Assembly (NCBI GenBank): GCA_937898445.1
Contig: CALEJY010000178.1
Coordinates: 1-9,309 of the forward strand
Source of the DNA: an uncultured Candidatus Melainabacteria bacterium
Lineage (GTDB): Bacteria > Cyanobacteriota > Vampirovibrionia > Gastranaerophilales > Gastranaerophilaceae
Direction: 5' to 3'
DNA length: 9,309 bases
Made by a program: the position numbers and the translations under genes. The notes beneath the pieces were generated by a model, which saw only the letters and a list, made by a program, of their open reading frames with translations, was not told the DNA's origin and searched no databases. Shown here in pieces: positions 1 to 6,511 of this stretch. Position 1 is the first letter of the stretch; each line of letters starts with the position of its first letter.

Positions 1-17
1 TTAATACTCTATTAAGA

Positions 18-23
18 TATACT
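18..23 (+). promoter_or_regulatory. Candidate -10 box upstream of the RT leader
   Basis: TATACT at 18-23 resembles a sigma-70 -10 hexamer. Transcription would begin near position 30 and give a leader of about 135 nt before the reverse transcriptase. The matching -35 would fall at or before the window edge, so the promoter cannot be confirmed. The predicted leader opens with a 19-nt pyrimidine-only run (31-49). Confidence 0.3.
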
Positions 24-51
24 AGGACCATTCTTTTTTCTTTTTCTTTAA

Positions 52-143
52 CCGGACGTCGCTCAGGCTCCGTCCGGCCCCAATCGAGGGCAATCGGGCT
101 GTAATCATATATGCAGGAGTCCCATTTACCTGCACCTGCCCTC
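52..143 (+). ncRNA. Candidate retron-type structured RNA (msr-msd) leader
   Basis: This GC-rich patch in AT-rich surroundings contains three perfect inverted repeats. CCGGACG at 52-58 pairs with CGTCCGG at 71-77. GAGGGCA at 86-92 pairs with TGCCCTC at 137-143. TGCAGG at 112-117 pairs with CCTGCA at 129-134 and nests inside the second stem. CAATCG occurs twice as a direct repeat (81-86, 91-96). Retron reverse transcriptases are normally preceded by a structured RNA that serves as primer and template, so position and folding potential both fit. I could not identify convincing a1/a2 end repeats or the priming guanosine, and part of the RNA may lie upstream of the window. Alternatives are a cis-regulatory leader or a different RT-associated RNA. 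The stems are seen directly; the msr-msd assignment is inference. Confidence 0.4.
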
Positions 144-164
144 TTTTAATCAGAAAGGGATATA

Positions 165-1115
165 ATGACACAAGCAGAAGCAAAAAATGTAAACGAAAAA
201 CAGGTTAATTTATACGGTATTTCAACATTGCCGGAATTGGCGGAAATTTTAGATTCTCCAGTAAAAAGTTTAATTGAGGCAAGTCAAAAAGGATACAGAA
301 GTTATTATGTACAAGGAAAGAGTAAAAAACGATTAATAGAAGAACCTAACGTTATTTTAAAACTTCTTCTAAAGACATTGAAAGAAATATTGTTCGATAC
401 ATTTGATTGTCCAGAATATAACAAGTGTTGGGCTGGAGGAAATAACTACCAGAATGCACAGGCTCACGCAGGACAACATGCATTTGTTACAACAGATATT
501 TCAAGCTTCTTCACAAATTCAAAAACTTGTTACGTTAGAAAGTTTTTCAAAGACAAATTAAATATCTCTGGCGAAGCTTTGGATATATTGGTGCAGATGT
601 GTACATATCGAGGTCATATTCCAACGGGAGCACCCACCAGTAGTATTTTAGCTTTTTTATCCCATAAGGAGTTATTTGATGAAATAGCAGAATACATGAA
701 TAAAAGAGATATAACGTTTACGCTATATGTTGATGACATAACACTTTCAGCAAAGCACGGTATTACTAGAGAAGAAATTAAATTTATAAAATCCGTATTA
801 AAAAGACATAAGCTTGAAATAAAGCCAGAAAAAACTAAATTCTACAGTTTTAAAAAGGCTATGATTACAGGATTTTACTTAACTCAAGGTGGAAAAATAA
901 GTGTACCAGATAGCATCGGATATAAAGTCGTTTCTTTGTTAAAGGAGAAAAAATTAGAAGAAATGAACAAAAAAGAACTAAGGAGGTTGATTGGATTGAT
1001 TAATTATTGTCAAACCGCAAATAAACGTAGCTTTTCAGCTACAAAAAGAAATGCAATCCAGGCATTAAAAGAATTAGATAAAAAAGAAAAAGGAGGGAAA
1101 CAATGCTTAAAATAA
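165..1115 (+). CDS. Retron-type reverse transcriptase
   Basis: This 316-residue protein is a single-domain RNA-directed DNA polymerase of retron size (about 300-400 aa). An RT1-like segment, GKSKKRLIEEP, lies at 51-61. NAQAH at 97-101 matches the retron NAxxH element just before motif A, FVTTDISSFF, whose catalytic aspartate is D111. The motif-B equivalent is PTGAPTSS at 153-160, where most retrons have QGAPTSP. The catalytic box is YVDD at 188-191, and ITG at 234-236 corresponds to the retron VTG triplet of region Y. No maturase, endonuclease or protease domain is visible, which argues against a group II intron. The SQ motif of diversity-generating retroelement RTs is also absent. The start is set by AAAGGGA at 154-160. 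A structured leader precedes it and the next gene overlaps its stop, as in a retron operon. The RT call is secure; the retron subclass is not assigned. Confidence 0.9.
   Translation: MTQAEAKNVNEKQVNLYGISTLPELAEILDSPVKSLIEASQKGYRSYYVQGKSKKRLIEEPNVILKLLLKTLKEILFDTFDCPEYNKCWAGGNNYQNAQAHAGQHAFVTTDISSFFTNSKTCYVRKFFKDKLNISGEALDILVQMCTYRGHIPTGAPTSSILAFLSHKELFDEIAEYMNKRDITFTLYVDDITLSAKHGITREEIKFIKSVLKRHKLEIKPEKTKFYSFKKAMITGFYLTQGGKISVPDSIGYKVVSLLKEKKLEEMNKKELRRLIGLINYCQTANKRSFSATKRNAIQALKELDKKEKGGKQCLK
1091..1097 (+). promoter_or_regulatory. Strong Shine-Dalgarno inside the RT gene
   Basis: AGGAGGG lies 5 nt before the ATG at 1103 and within the last codons of the RT gene. It fixes the start of the downstream protein and implies a 13-nt overlap with translational coupling, so the two proteins are probably made together. 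Confidence 0.8.
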
Positions 1116-1873
1116 CAAATATAATTAATGAAAATATGATAGGCGTTTGTGGGGATAAAACTTGCCACACAGAAGGAAGTGATTTGATGCAAATAAAGGT
1201 TATTCCTGCAATACCGCTGCGAGATTTTTGCAATAAGCACCTGGAAGGTATAAGAGGAATGAATATTGGGAAACATTTTGACTATATAAATACATTCCAA
1301 ATCGCTTCAACCAAAATGACCAAAACTGATAGATTGATTTTAAAAGAGTTAGAAATTGGAGATGTGTTCACATTTGACATAAGCATAAATATTTTAAGTT
1401 CAACTGATAATAATGAGAATAGTAATGCATGTAGAGCAATTCCAGATATAAAAAATTGTCGGTATTCAAATTTAAGAAAATACCGAGACAATGATTGTAT
1501 TGATAGAATTGTAACAACAGCCCTTCAAAATGCTGATAGATATAGCTTTAATTACAATGTACCGAGAACATTTAGAGAGTTAAAAGCACTGGTAAATAAG
1601 ATGTCTGAAGATAATTTATCCGAAGCAACTGCAGATATGTATACTCAATGGCAATATGTTTGTCTTAATAACGATTTTACTAACTTCGATTTTGACAATT
1701 ATTTTTACTACAATCAAGATCTAGTTGAGCGTGATAATGCCTTATTTGAATTATCAGCACTTGGTTACTTTAAGCACAATCCAATTCCACTAAATCTAGA
1801 CCTTCCAAAATATTTTAAGAATGTTATTGATAAAACTCACTACTTAGATTTTGACAGAAAGTGTTTATTTTAA
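1103..1873 (+). CDS. Unknown protein coupled to the RT (candidate retron effector)
   Basis: I do not recognise this 256-residue protein. It is probably cytosolic, with no signal peptide or obvious membrane segment. The N-terminal part has scattered cysteines (C16, C21, C43) but no clear zinc-binding spacing. A central basic, polar segment carries further cysteines and several Arg/Lys residues (SNLRKYRDNDC). The C-terminal third is rich in Asp, Asn, Tyr and Phe, for example FDFDNYFYYNQD. I see no nuclease, TOPRIM, ATPase, toxin or helix-turn-helix motif. Its start lies inside the RT gene behind an excellent ribosome binding site, the usual arrangement for a retron's partner protein. On that basis I infer an effector or accessory role, but nothing in the sequence proves it. 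An unrelated mobile-element cargo protein is the main alternative. Confidence 0.75.
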   Translation: MLKITNIINENMIGVCGDKTCHTEGSDLMQIKVIPAIPLRDFCNKHLEGIRGMNIGKHFDYINTFQIASTKMTKTDRLILKELEIGDVFTFDISINILSSTDNNENSNACRAIPDIKNCRYSNLRKYRDNDCIDRIVTTALQNADRYSFNYNVPRTFRELKALVNKMSEDNLSEATADMYTQWQYVCLNNDFTNFDFDNYFYYNQDLVERDNALFELSALGYFKHNPIPLNLDLPKYFKNVIDKTHYLDFDRKCLF

Positions 1874-1952
1874 TATTGGTTACGAGGATAGAATAGGGAT
1901 GAATAAATTAAAGAGTTGAACAACAAAAAATAAGAAAAGGGTGTTTTTATAA

Positions 1953-2117
1953 ATGATCACAATTAAAACAGATAATTCAATAATAAATATATCGGCAACT
2001 AACTCAAAGATTTCTGTTGGAAAAAGTTTTGAATTGATTGTTGCTTATGTAAATGCAATAAAAGAAATTTATGAAGCAGCAAATGTTAATAATTCTGGAA
2101 AAGAAAATGAATCTTAG
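1953..2117 (+). CDS. Small hypothetical protein (54 aa)
   Basis: An ATG at 1953 opens a 54-codon frame that ends at TAG 2115-2117. An AAGGG run (1937-1941) lies about 11 nt before the start. The protein reads MITIKTDNSIINISATNSKI, then a helix-prone SFELIVAYVNAIKEIYEAA stretch, then a short polar tail. It fills the gap between the unknown protein and the recombinase in the same direction, 26 nt before the recombinase start. Small proteins just upstream of serine recombinases are common on integrative elements, where some act as excision or regulatory factors. I see no DNA-binding motif and assign no function. The ribosome binding site and the compact arrangement support it as a real gene. Confidence 0.55.
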   Translation: MITIKTDNSIINISATNSKISVGKSFELIVAYVNAIKEIYEAANVNNSGKENES

Positions 2118-2143
2118 CTAATATAAAAAAGGGAGTAGAATGT

Positions 2144-3745
2144 ATGGAAAAAGCAGTTGTGTATGCAAGAGTATCGTCAGAAGAACAAGCAAAACACGGA
2201 TTTAGTATTGATAATCAAAAAAGACAGTGTATAGAATTTGCAGAAAAGCAAGGTTATTCAGTGGCAAAAGTGTTTGTTGATGAAGGAAAATCTGCTAAAA
2301 ACCTTGAAAGACCAGAAATACAAGAACTAATGGCGTATTGTAGTAAAAAGAAAAACAAAATTACTGCTGTTATTATATGGCGATTAGATAGAATATCTAG
2401 AAATAATGAGGACTATCATGGAGCATTAAGACCATTATTTGAAAAAATGGGTATAAAACTTTTATCTGCAACAGAAGCTAATGTTAATACCATAGAAGGT
2501 GATTTAATGCGCAATATAGGCATGAGCTTTGCTGAATATGAAAGAAAAGTTATTGGTGTTAGAACATTAGCAGGGCTAAGACAAAAAGCAGAATTGGGTG
2601 AATATCCACATAAAGCTCCAATTGGATATAAAAATATTTCTCGAGAAGATGGTTCCAAAACAATTATTATAGATGATAAACAGGCTTTTTATATTAAACA
2701 AGCTTTTGATTTATATGATAGTGGGATGCACACGCTTAGAAGTGTAACAGAAGAACTATATAAAGATGGTTTTAGAACCAACAATGGTAGAAAAATTCCC
2801 AAAGCAAGCATTGAGTTTATCCTTAAAAATATATTCTATACTGGTGTGTTTGAATATGAGGGACGAATTTATGAAAATGCAAAGCACAAAGCTATAATTT
2901 CAAAAGAACTATTTTACAGAGTTAATGATAGACTTCGAGATCCCAAAAAGACTAAAAAACAAACTTTAGATTTTGCATATACAGGTTTGTTTAAATGCGG
3001 ACATTGCGGTTGTCAATTAACGGCAGAACTTAAAAAAGGTAAGTATATTTACTATCATTGTACTGGGAACAAAGGCGGAGATTGCAAAAAGGACTATATT
3101 AATGAAGCAAAAGTTGATAGTGTTATCTCCGAAATTTTAAAGTTAATTGTAATCCCCTTTGATATAAGAGAAAAAATAGCAGATTCTTTAAAATTAGTAC
3201 ATGCAAAGAAAAATGGCTATTCAAAAGAAGTAAAATCTTCAATTCAAAAACAAATTACTCTTTTAGAAAACAGAATAGAAAAAGCTTTTCAGGACAAATT
3301 GGACAACAATATAACTCAAGAATTATGGCAAAAGTATAATAGCAAATGGCAAACTGAAAAAGATAAGCTACACATTCAAATCGAAGAAATCAACAAATTA
3401 GATAAAGAATTTTATAGTCAAGCAGACTTACTACTTGGTTTTACGGATAATGCTTATGATTATTTCTTACAGGGTAATATTGAACAAAGAAGAAGAATTC
3501 TTGAAATCATAAGTGAACAGATTACATACAAAAACAAGCATTTTGATATAAAACTAAAGCCGATATTCCAAACAATAGTAGAAAATCAGTACAATTTAGC
3601 ACAAAAAAATGCTAACAATCGAACTTCTGAAACGGGCATTAAAAAAGGGCTTGAAACGGATTCTTGCCCTAATAATAGAAAAAACTCCCCAGGTTGGACT
3701 CGAACCAACAGCCTACCGGTTAACAGCCGGTTGCTCCGCCATTGA
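2144..3745 (+). CDS. Large serine recombinase (site-specific integrase)
   Basis: This 533-residue protein should catalyse integration and excision of the element through a serine-phosphodiester intermediate. The N-terminal resolvase domain (about 1-145) opens with YARVSSEEQ, whose first serine, S11, is the expected nucleophile. WRLDRISR supplies R83 and R86. A recombinase domain follows (about 150-265, including APIGYKN and NNGRKIPKASI). A zinc ribbon uses C285, C288, C306 and C314. A charged coiled-coil segment occupies about 355-425, as usual in large serine recombinases. GGGAG at 2131-2135 supports the start. The last 19 or so codons are the antisense strand of an adjacent tRNA-Asn gene. 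The natural C-terminus has therefore probably been fused to host sequence by integration, or this tail is dispensable. All recognisable domains are intact, so the enzyme looks functional. Confidence 0.95.
   Translation: MEKAVVYARVSSEEQAKHGFSIDNQKRQCIEFAEKQGYSVAKVFVDEGKSAKNLERPEIQELMAYCSKKKNKITAVIIWRLDRISRNNEDYHGALRPLFEKMGIKLLSATEANVNTIEGDLMRNIGMSFAEYERKVIGVRTLAGLRQKAELGEYPHKAPIGYKNISREDGSKTIIIDDKQAFYIKQAFDLYDSGMHTLRSVTEELYKDGFRTNNGRKIPKASIEFILKNIFYTGVFEYEGRIYENAKHKAIISKELFYRVNDRLRDPKKTKKQTLDFAYTGLFKCGHCGCQLTAELKKGKYIYYHCTGNKGGDCKKDYINEAKVDSVISEILKLIVIPFDIREKIADSLKLVHAKKNGYSKEVKSSIQKQITLLENRIEKAFQDKLDNNITQELWQKYNSKWQTEKDKLHIQIEEINKLDKEFYSQADLLLGFTDNAYDYFLQGNIEQRRRILEIISEQITYKNKHFDIKLKPIFQTIVENQYNLAQKNANNRTSETGIKKGLETDSCPNNRKNSPGWTRTNSLPVNSRLLRH
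3641..3669 (-). terminator. Possible terminator downstream of tRNA-Asn
   Basis: Read on the minus strand, GGGC (3669-3666) pairs with GCCC (3650-3647). An inner GAA/TTC step separated by AA mismatches can add to the stem, and a run of six T follows (3646-3641). The stem is weak, but it is placed correctly 3' of the tRNA. It lies inside the recombinase coding region, so it would be supplied by the mobile element. A second run of six T directly follows the tRNA at 3684-3679. Confidence 0.35.
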
Positions 3746-3756
3746 GCTACTGAGGA
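3685..3756 (-). tRNA. trnN: tRNA-Asn (anticodon GTT)
   Basis: The minus strand folds as a complete cloverleaf of 72 nt. The acceptor stem pairs TCCTCAG (from 3756) with CTGGGGA, leaving discriminator G at 3685. The anticodon stem is ACCGG/CCGGT around the loop CTGTTAA, with anticodon GTT complementary to 3722-3724. The T arm contains GGTTCGAGTCC. No CCA is encoded, so it must be added after transcription. This tRNA delivers asparagine. The gene is intact even though the serine recombinase frame runs antisense through its 3' two thirds and stops within it. It probably marks the chromosomal attachment site of the element to the left. Confidence 0.96.
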
Positions 3757-3800
3757 TTATTTATTCTGTTTGTTTTGCCCCTCTCAGAGCTTATGTAATT

Positions 3801-3829
3801 ATTATAATACAAAACATTTTTATTGTAAA
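3801..3829 (-). promoter_or_regulatory. Sigma-70-type promoter for tRNA-Asn
   Basis: On the minus strand TTTACA (3829-3824) and a perfect TATAAT (3806-3801) are separated by exactly 17 bp. Transcription would begin near 3794, about 38 nt before the tRNA 5' end. The ABC transporter stop codon is only 19 bp upstream, so the tRNA has its own promoter although read-through from the transporter is possible. Confidence 0.8.
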
Positions 3830-3847
3830 GTCTTTTTTGTATTTTTT

Positions 3848-5632
3848 TTATTTAATTGAGGATAATTTTACTAATTTTTCAAATTCTTCATAATGATTTG
3901 AAAGTTCTTCAAATGTTCCTATATCTACGATTGCGCCATCTTTCATATAGATTAATTTATTACATGCTTTTAATGTTGATAATCTATGCGCAATTGCAAT
4001 AATAGTCTTTGAAGTGCTGATTTGCTTCAACATCTCTGTTATTTCATGCTCAACTTGAACATCTAGTGCAGATGTCGCCTCATCAAGAATAATAATTTCA
4101 GGATCTCTATATAATGCTCTAGCGATTGCCAATCTTTGTTTTTGCCCTTGTGACAAGCCGTTTGAACCAATTATTATATTGGAATTTATCCCCTGTGGGT
4201 ATTCTTCTATTGTGTCGTATATTTGAGCCGCTTTTAGAGCCTTGATTACGCCATTATCATCAATATTTTCGCAGCCCCATGCCACATTTTCTTTTATTGA
4301 TTTGTCTAAAATATTTATTTGTTGAGGAACATAGCCGAGCATGCGTCTGAATTTTTGGAAATTCTGCTGAGTTAATTTGATTTCATCTACAATGATTTCA
4401 CCACTATCAGCCGGAAGAAGTCCTGTCAAAATATCAGCAAGAGTGCTTTTCCCAGCTCCTGACAAGCCTATAATCCCAATAAAATCCCCCTTATTAATAG
4501 TGAATGAAATATTTTTTAGAACCTGCTTTGTTTCATTATAAGAAAAGCAGATATTTTTCAATTCTATTTTGTCATGGAAATCAAGCCTTCCCTCAGCTTG
4601 AAGCTTTTCTTTTTGGAAATTATCAAAATCGCATGCTTCATATTTCTCGTTAATTCGTTTTACGTAATTTCTTGAAGCATTAATATTTATGATAGATGAC
4701 TGTATTCTGTTTAGAGCCGGCGCAATTCTAAATAGTGCTGCAACAACAATCGCAAACGCTGCCATAAGTTTTGCGTTGTCGTTTGAAGTTTGTAGTGAAA
4801 TTATGCAAGCAAGGATTAAAAGCGCAAGAACCACAAGCATTTCAACTATGTATGGCGGAATTGCATTATAAAAATTTTGAAGTTTTTGTGTATTTCTGTA
4901 TTTTTTTTCTGTATTTTGGTATTGCTCAAAAAACATGTTTTCAGCAGAAAGAATTTTTAATTCTTTTATGTTTGAAATGCTCTCAAGAATTGTATCATTG
5001 TGTTTTTTGTTGATTTTTTCCATTGTTGTCGCAAGAGTATTGGTACGTTTTTTGAAATATTTGTTTTGCAAAAGCATGGTCGTAACAACAAAAGCTACTG
5101 TTCCCAGTGCCGGAATTGGAAATTTGATAAACAAAAGTCCGATAATCATGCCGACAATTACGACGTTTGTCATGAGGTTTAAACCTCGCATTACAAATCC
5201 GTCAACCGCAACTCCACTGAGGGTTTCGAGAGTATAAATTTTGTCGCTTTGAGATGTTTCCATAATTTTTTTGTATGGAGCATACATATAATATTCCATG
5301 AATTTTTCGGCAATATCTTTTTTCCAGTTTGCAATAAACTTACTTTGAATGTATTGAACTAAAATCATGAAAAGGTTTTTTAGAACGAAAAGCAATAATA
5401 CACATAAACCAATAGAAAGTCCTAATAATACGGGGTTTAAAAGTTTTAGTTGCGGAATATGTTTTATAATTGTTTCCGGTGTCATAATCAAAATTATGAA
5501 TGGATAAATTAGAGCGACTCCGACCAATTCCATAATTCCGGCGATTAGTGAAAGCCCTGCAAATCCAAGAAGTTTTGAATATCTTCCTTTTCCGTAATAT
5601 TTGATAAATTTTTTATAATTTTCTAAAAACAT
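3848..5632 (-). CDS. ABC exporter, fused permease and ATPase (MsbA/PglK-like)
   Basis: This 594-residue half-transporter fuses an N-terminal membrane domain to a C-terminal ATPase and should work as a homodimer in the inner membrane. Hydrophobic spans lie near 21-50, 66-94, 150-186 and 259-304. The nucleotide-binding domain (about 355-585) has Walker A GLSGAGKST at 389-397, the Q-loop in YVPQQ 434-438, signature LSQGQ at 493-497, Walker B IIILDE at 513-518 and the switch histidine in IAHR (H549), so ATP hydrolysis should be intact. The N-terminal pattern ELVGVALIYPFI resembles lipid-linked oligosaccharide flippases of the PglK type more than drug exporters, but the substrate cannot be read from sequence. 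No glycosyltransferases flank it in this window. An AAGG about 6 nt upstream supports the start. It is transcribed toward tRNA-Asn. Confidence 0.93.
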   Translation of the reverse strand: MFLENYKKFIKYYGKGRYSKLLGFAGLSLIAGIMELVGVALIYPFIILIMTPETIIKHIPQLKLLNPVLLGLSIGLCVLLLFVLKNLFMILVQYIQSKFIANWKKDIAEKFMEYYMYAPYKKIMETSQSDKIYTLETLSGVAVDGFVMRGLNLMTNVVIVGMIIGLLFIKFPIPALGTVAFVVTTMLLQNKYFKKRTNTLATTMEKINKKHNDTILESISNIKELKILSAENMFFEQYQNTEKKYRNTQKLQNFYNAIPPYIVEMLVVLALLILACIISLQTSNDNAKLMAAFAIVVAALFRIAPALNRIQSSIININASRNYVKRINEKYEACDFDNFQKEKLQAEGRLDFHDKIELKNICFSYNETKQVLKNISFTINKGDFIGIIGLSGAGKSTLADILTGLLPADSGEIIVDEIKLTQQNFQKFRRMLGYVPQQINILDKSIKENVAWGCENIDDNGVIKALKAAQIYDTIEEYPQGINSNIIIGSNGLSQGQKQRLAIARALYRDPEIIILDEATSALDVQVEHEITEMLKQISTSKTIIAIAHRLSTLKACNKLIYMKDGAIVDIGTFEELSNHYEEFEKLVKLSSIK

Positions 5633-5656
5633 TTTAAACCTTATTAAATTATTAAG

Positions 5657-5685
5657 ATATAGTAATTTTTTGTAATATACTATAT
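5657..5685. repeat. Inverted repeat in divergent promoter region
   Basis: ATATAGTA at 5657-5664 is the reverse complement of TACTATAT at 5678-5685. The arms are 21 bp apart centre to centre, about two helical turns. The repeat lies between the divergently transcribed ABC exporter and BI-1 family gene and overlaps the candidate -10 of the latter. It could be an operator, though the region is very AT-rich and chance is possible. Confidence 0.4.
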
Positions 5686-5688
5686 AAT
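5683..5688 (+). promoter_or_regulatory. Candidate -10 box for the BI-1 family gene
   Basis: A perfect TATAAT sits 23 bp before the ATG at 5712, with a GGAAGGAG ribosome binding site (about 5698-5705) between them. No good -35 hexamer is seen at 16-18 bp upstream, so it may depend on an activator or be weak. Confidence 0.45.
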
Positions 5689-5711
5689 CATGGTAAAGGA
5701 AGGAGTTAATT

Positions 5712-6443
5712 ATGTCAAATCCGATATTAAATGATGACAGATTTAGTGCAGATGCTCAAATATTAGATAGCGAGCCGATGACGATACAAGGAACTGTTAA
5801 TAAAATTTTCTTGTTGTTTATTTGTTTGATTGCAGGTTGTGCATTAAGTATTTATTATTTGTTTACAAATCCTGCTATTGCCGGTGGATTGATTGGTATT
5901 GGAGCAATTTTGAGCTTTGTTTTAGTACTTATTACTTGTTTCAATATTAAATCTGCAAAATATTTGGCTGCACCTTATGCGTTGTTTGAAGGCTTAACAT
6001 TGGGGGCATTTTCAGCATTGTTCGAGCAGGCTTATCACGGAATTGTAATGAATGCGGTATTAGGAACATTTGTTGTATTGTTTGTAATGTTGGCTTTGTA
6101 TAAGGCCAGAGCTATTCAATATACAGAAAAATTCAGAGCCGTTTTGAAGACTGCAATGTTATCAATTCTTGCTATTTATTTAATTCAATTTATTGCAATG
6201 TTTTTCAGTCGCAGTATTCCATTGATTTGGGAAAGCGGTCCTGTTGGAATTGGATTTAGTTTGATTGTTGTTGTAATTGCGGCAATGAGCTTAATTCAAG
6301 ATTTTTCATTCATAGAAACATCTTCTCAAAGAATGTTGAGTAAAGATTACGAATGGTTTGGAGCTATGGGCTTAATGATTACGCTTGTATGGCTTTATAC
6401 CGAAATCTTGAGGTTGTTGGCTAAGCTAAATTCAAGAGATTAG
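5712..6443 (+). CDS. Bax inhibitor-1/YccA family membrane protein
   Basis: This 243-residue protein has seven hydrophobic segments (about 31-51, 55-76, 82-103, 109-130, 141-165, 175-196, 213-236) after a short polar N-terminus. That matches the bacterial BI-1/YccA-type topology. Typical family features are MTIQGTVNK before the first span and the closing EWFGAMGLMITLVWLYTEILRLL. Bacterial relatives include YccA, which modulates FtsH, and YetJ, a pH-sensitive calcium leak channel; which role applies here cannot be told. An acidic residue after span 6 (D197, in LIQDFSF) sits where acidic residues matter in the family. The start is fixed by a strong GGAAGGAG. The gene stands alone: divergent from the ABC exporter and convergent with mtaB across a terminator. 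Confidence 0.92.
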   Translation: MSNPILNDDRFSADAQILDSEPMTIQGTVNKIFLLFICLIAGCALSIYYLFTNPAIAGGLIGIGAILSFVLVLITCFNIKSAKYLAAPYALFEGLTLGAFSALFEQAYHGIVMNAVLGTFVVLFVMLALYKARAIQYTEKFRAVLKTAMLSILAIYLIQFIAMFFSRSIPLIWESGPVGIGFSLIVVVIAAMSLIQDFSFIETSSQRMLSKDYEWFGAMGLMITLVWLYTEILRLLAKLNSRD

Positions 6444-6466
6444 TTGATGTTAAAAATCTAAAAAAT

Positions 6467-6499
6467 AAAAATCGCAATTTTTTATAAGTTGCGATTTTT
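6467..6499. terminator. Bidirectional rho-independent terminator
   Basis: An 11-bp perfect stem pairs AAAAATCGCAA (6467-6477) with TTGCGATTTTT (6489-6499), with an 11-nt loop. It has A-rich and T-rich flanks on opposite sides, so it can end transcription in both directions. It lies between the convergent BI-1 family gene and mtaB and should serve both. Confidence 0.88.
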
Positions 6500-6511
6500 T
6501 TATTGTTTTAT

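Noticed and set aside
1..164. Copy of the tRNA-Asn 3' end as the left attachment site
   Set aside because: No match to the tRNA 3' segment is present at the left edge, so the other end of the element lies outside the window.
165..1115. Diversity-generating retroelement or group II intron RT
   Set aside because: No SQ-type motif, accessory Avd-like gene or template/variable repeat pair is seen, and there is no maturase, endonuclease or intron domain V-like sequence.
1010..1300. 96-aa - strand open frame over the RT/unknown-gene junction
   Set aside because: It is antisense to two well-supported overlapping genes and has no ribosome binding site.
3609..3893. 94-aa + strand open frame containing PQVGLEPTAYRL
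   Set aside because: This is the familiar spurious translation of an antisense tRNA gene; it overlaps tRNA-Asn and the end of the ABC exporter gene.
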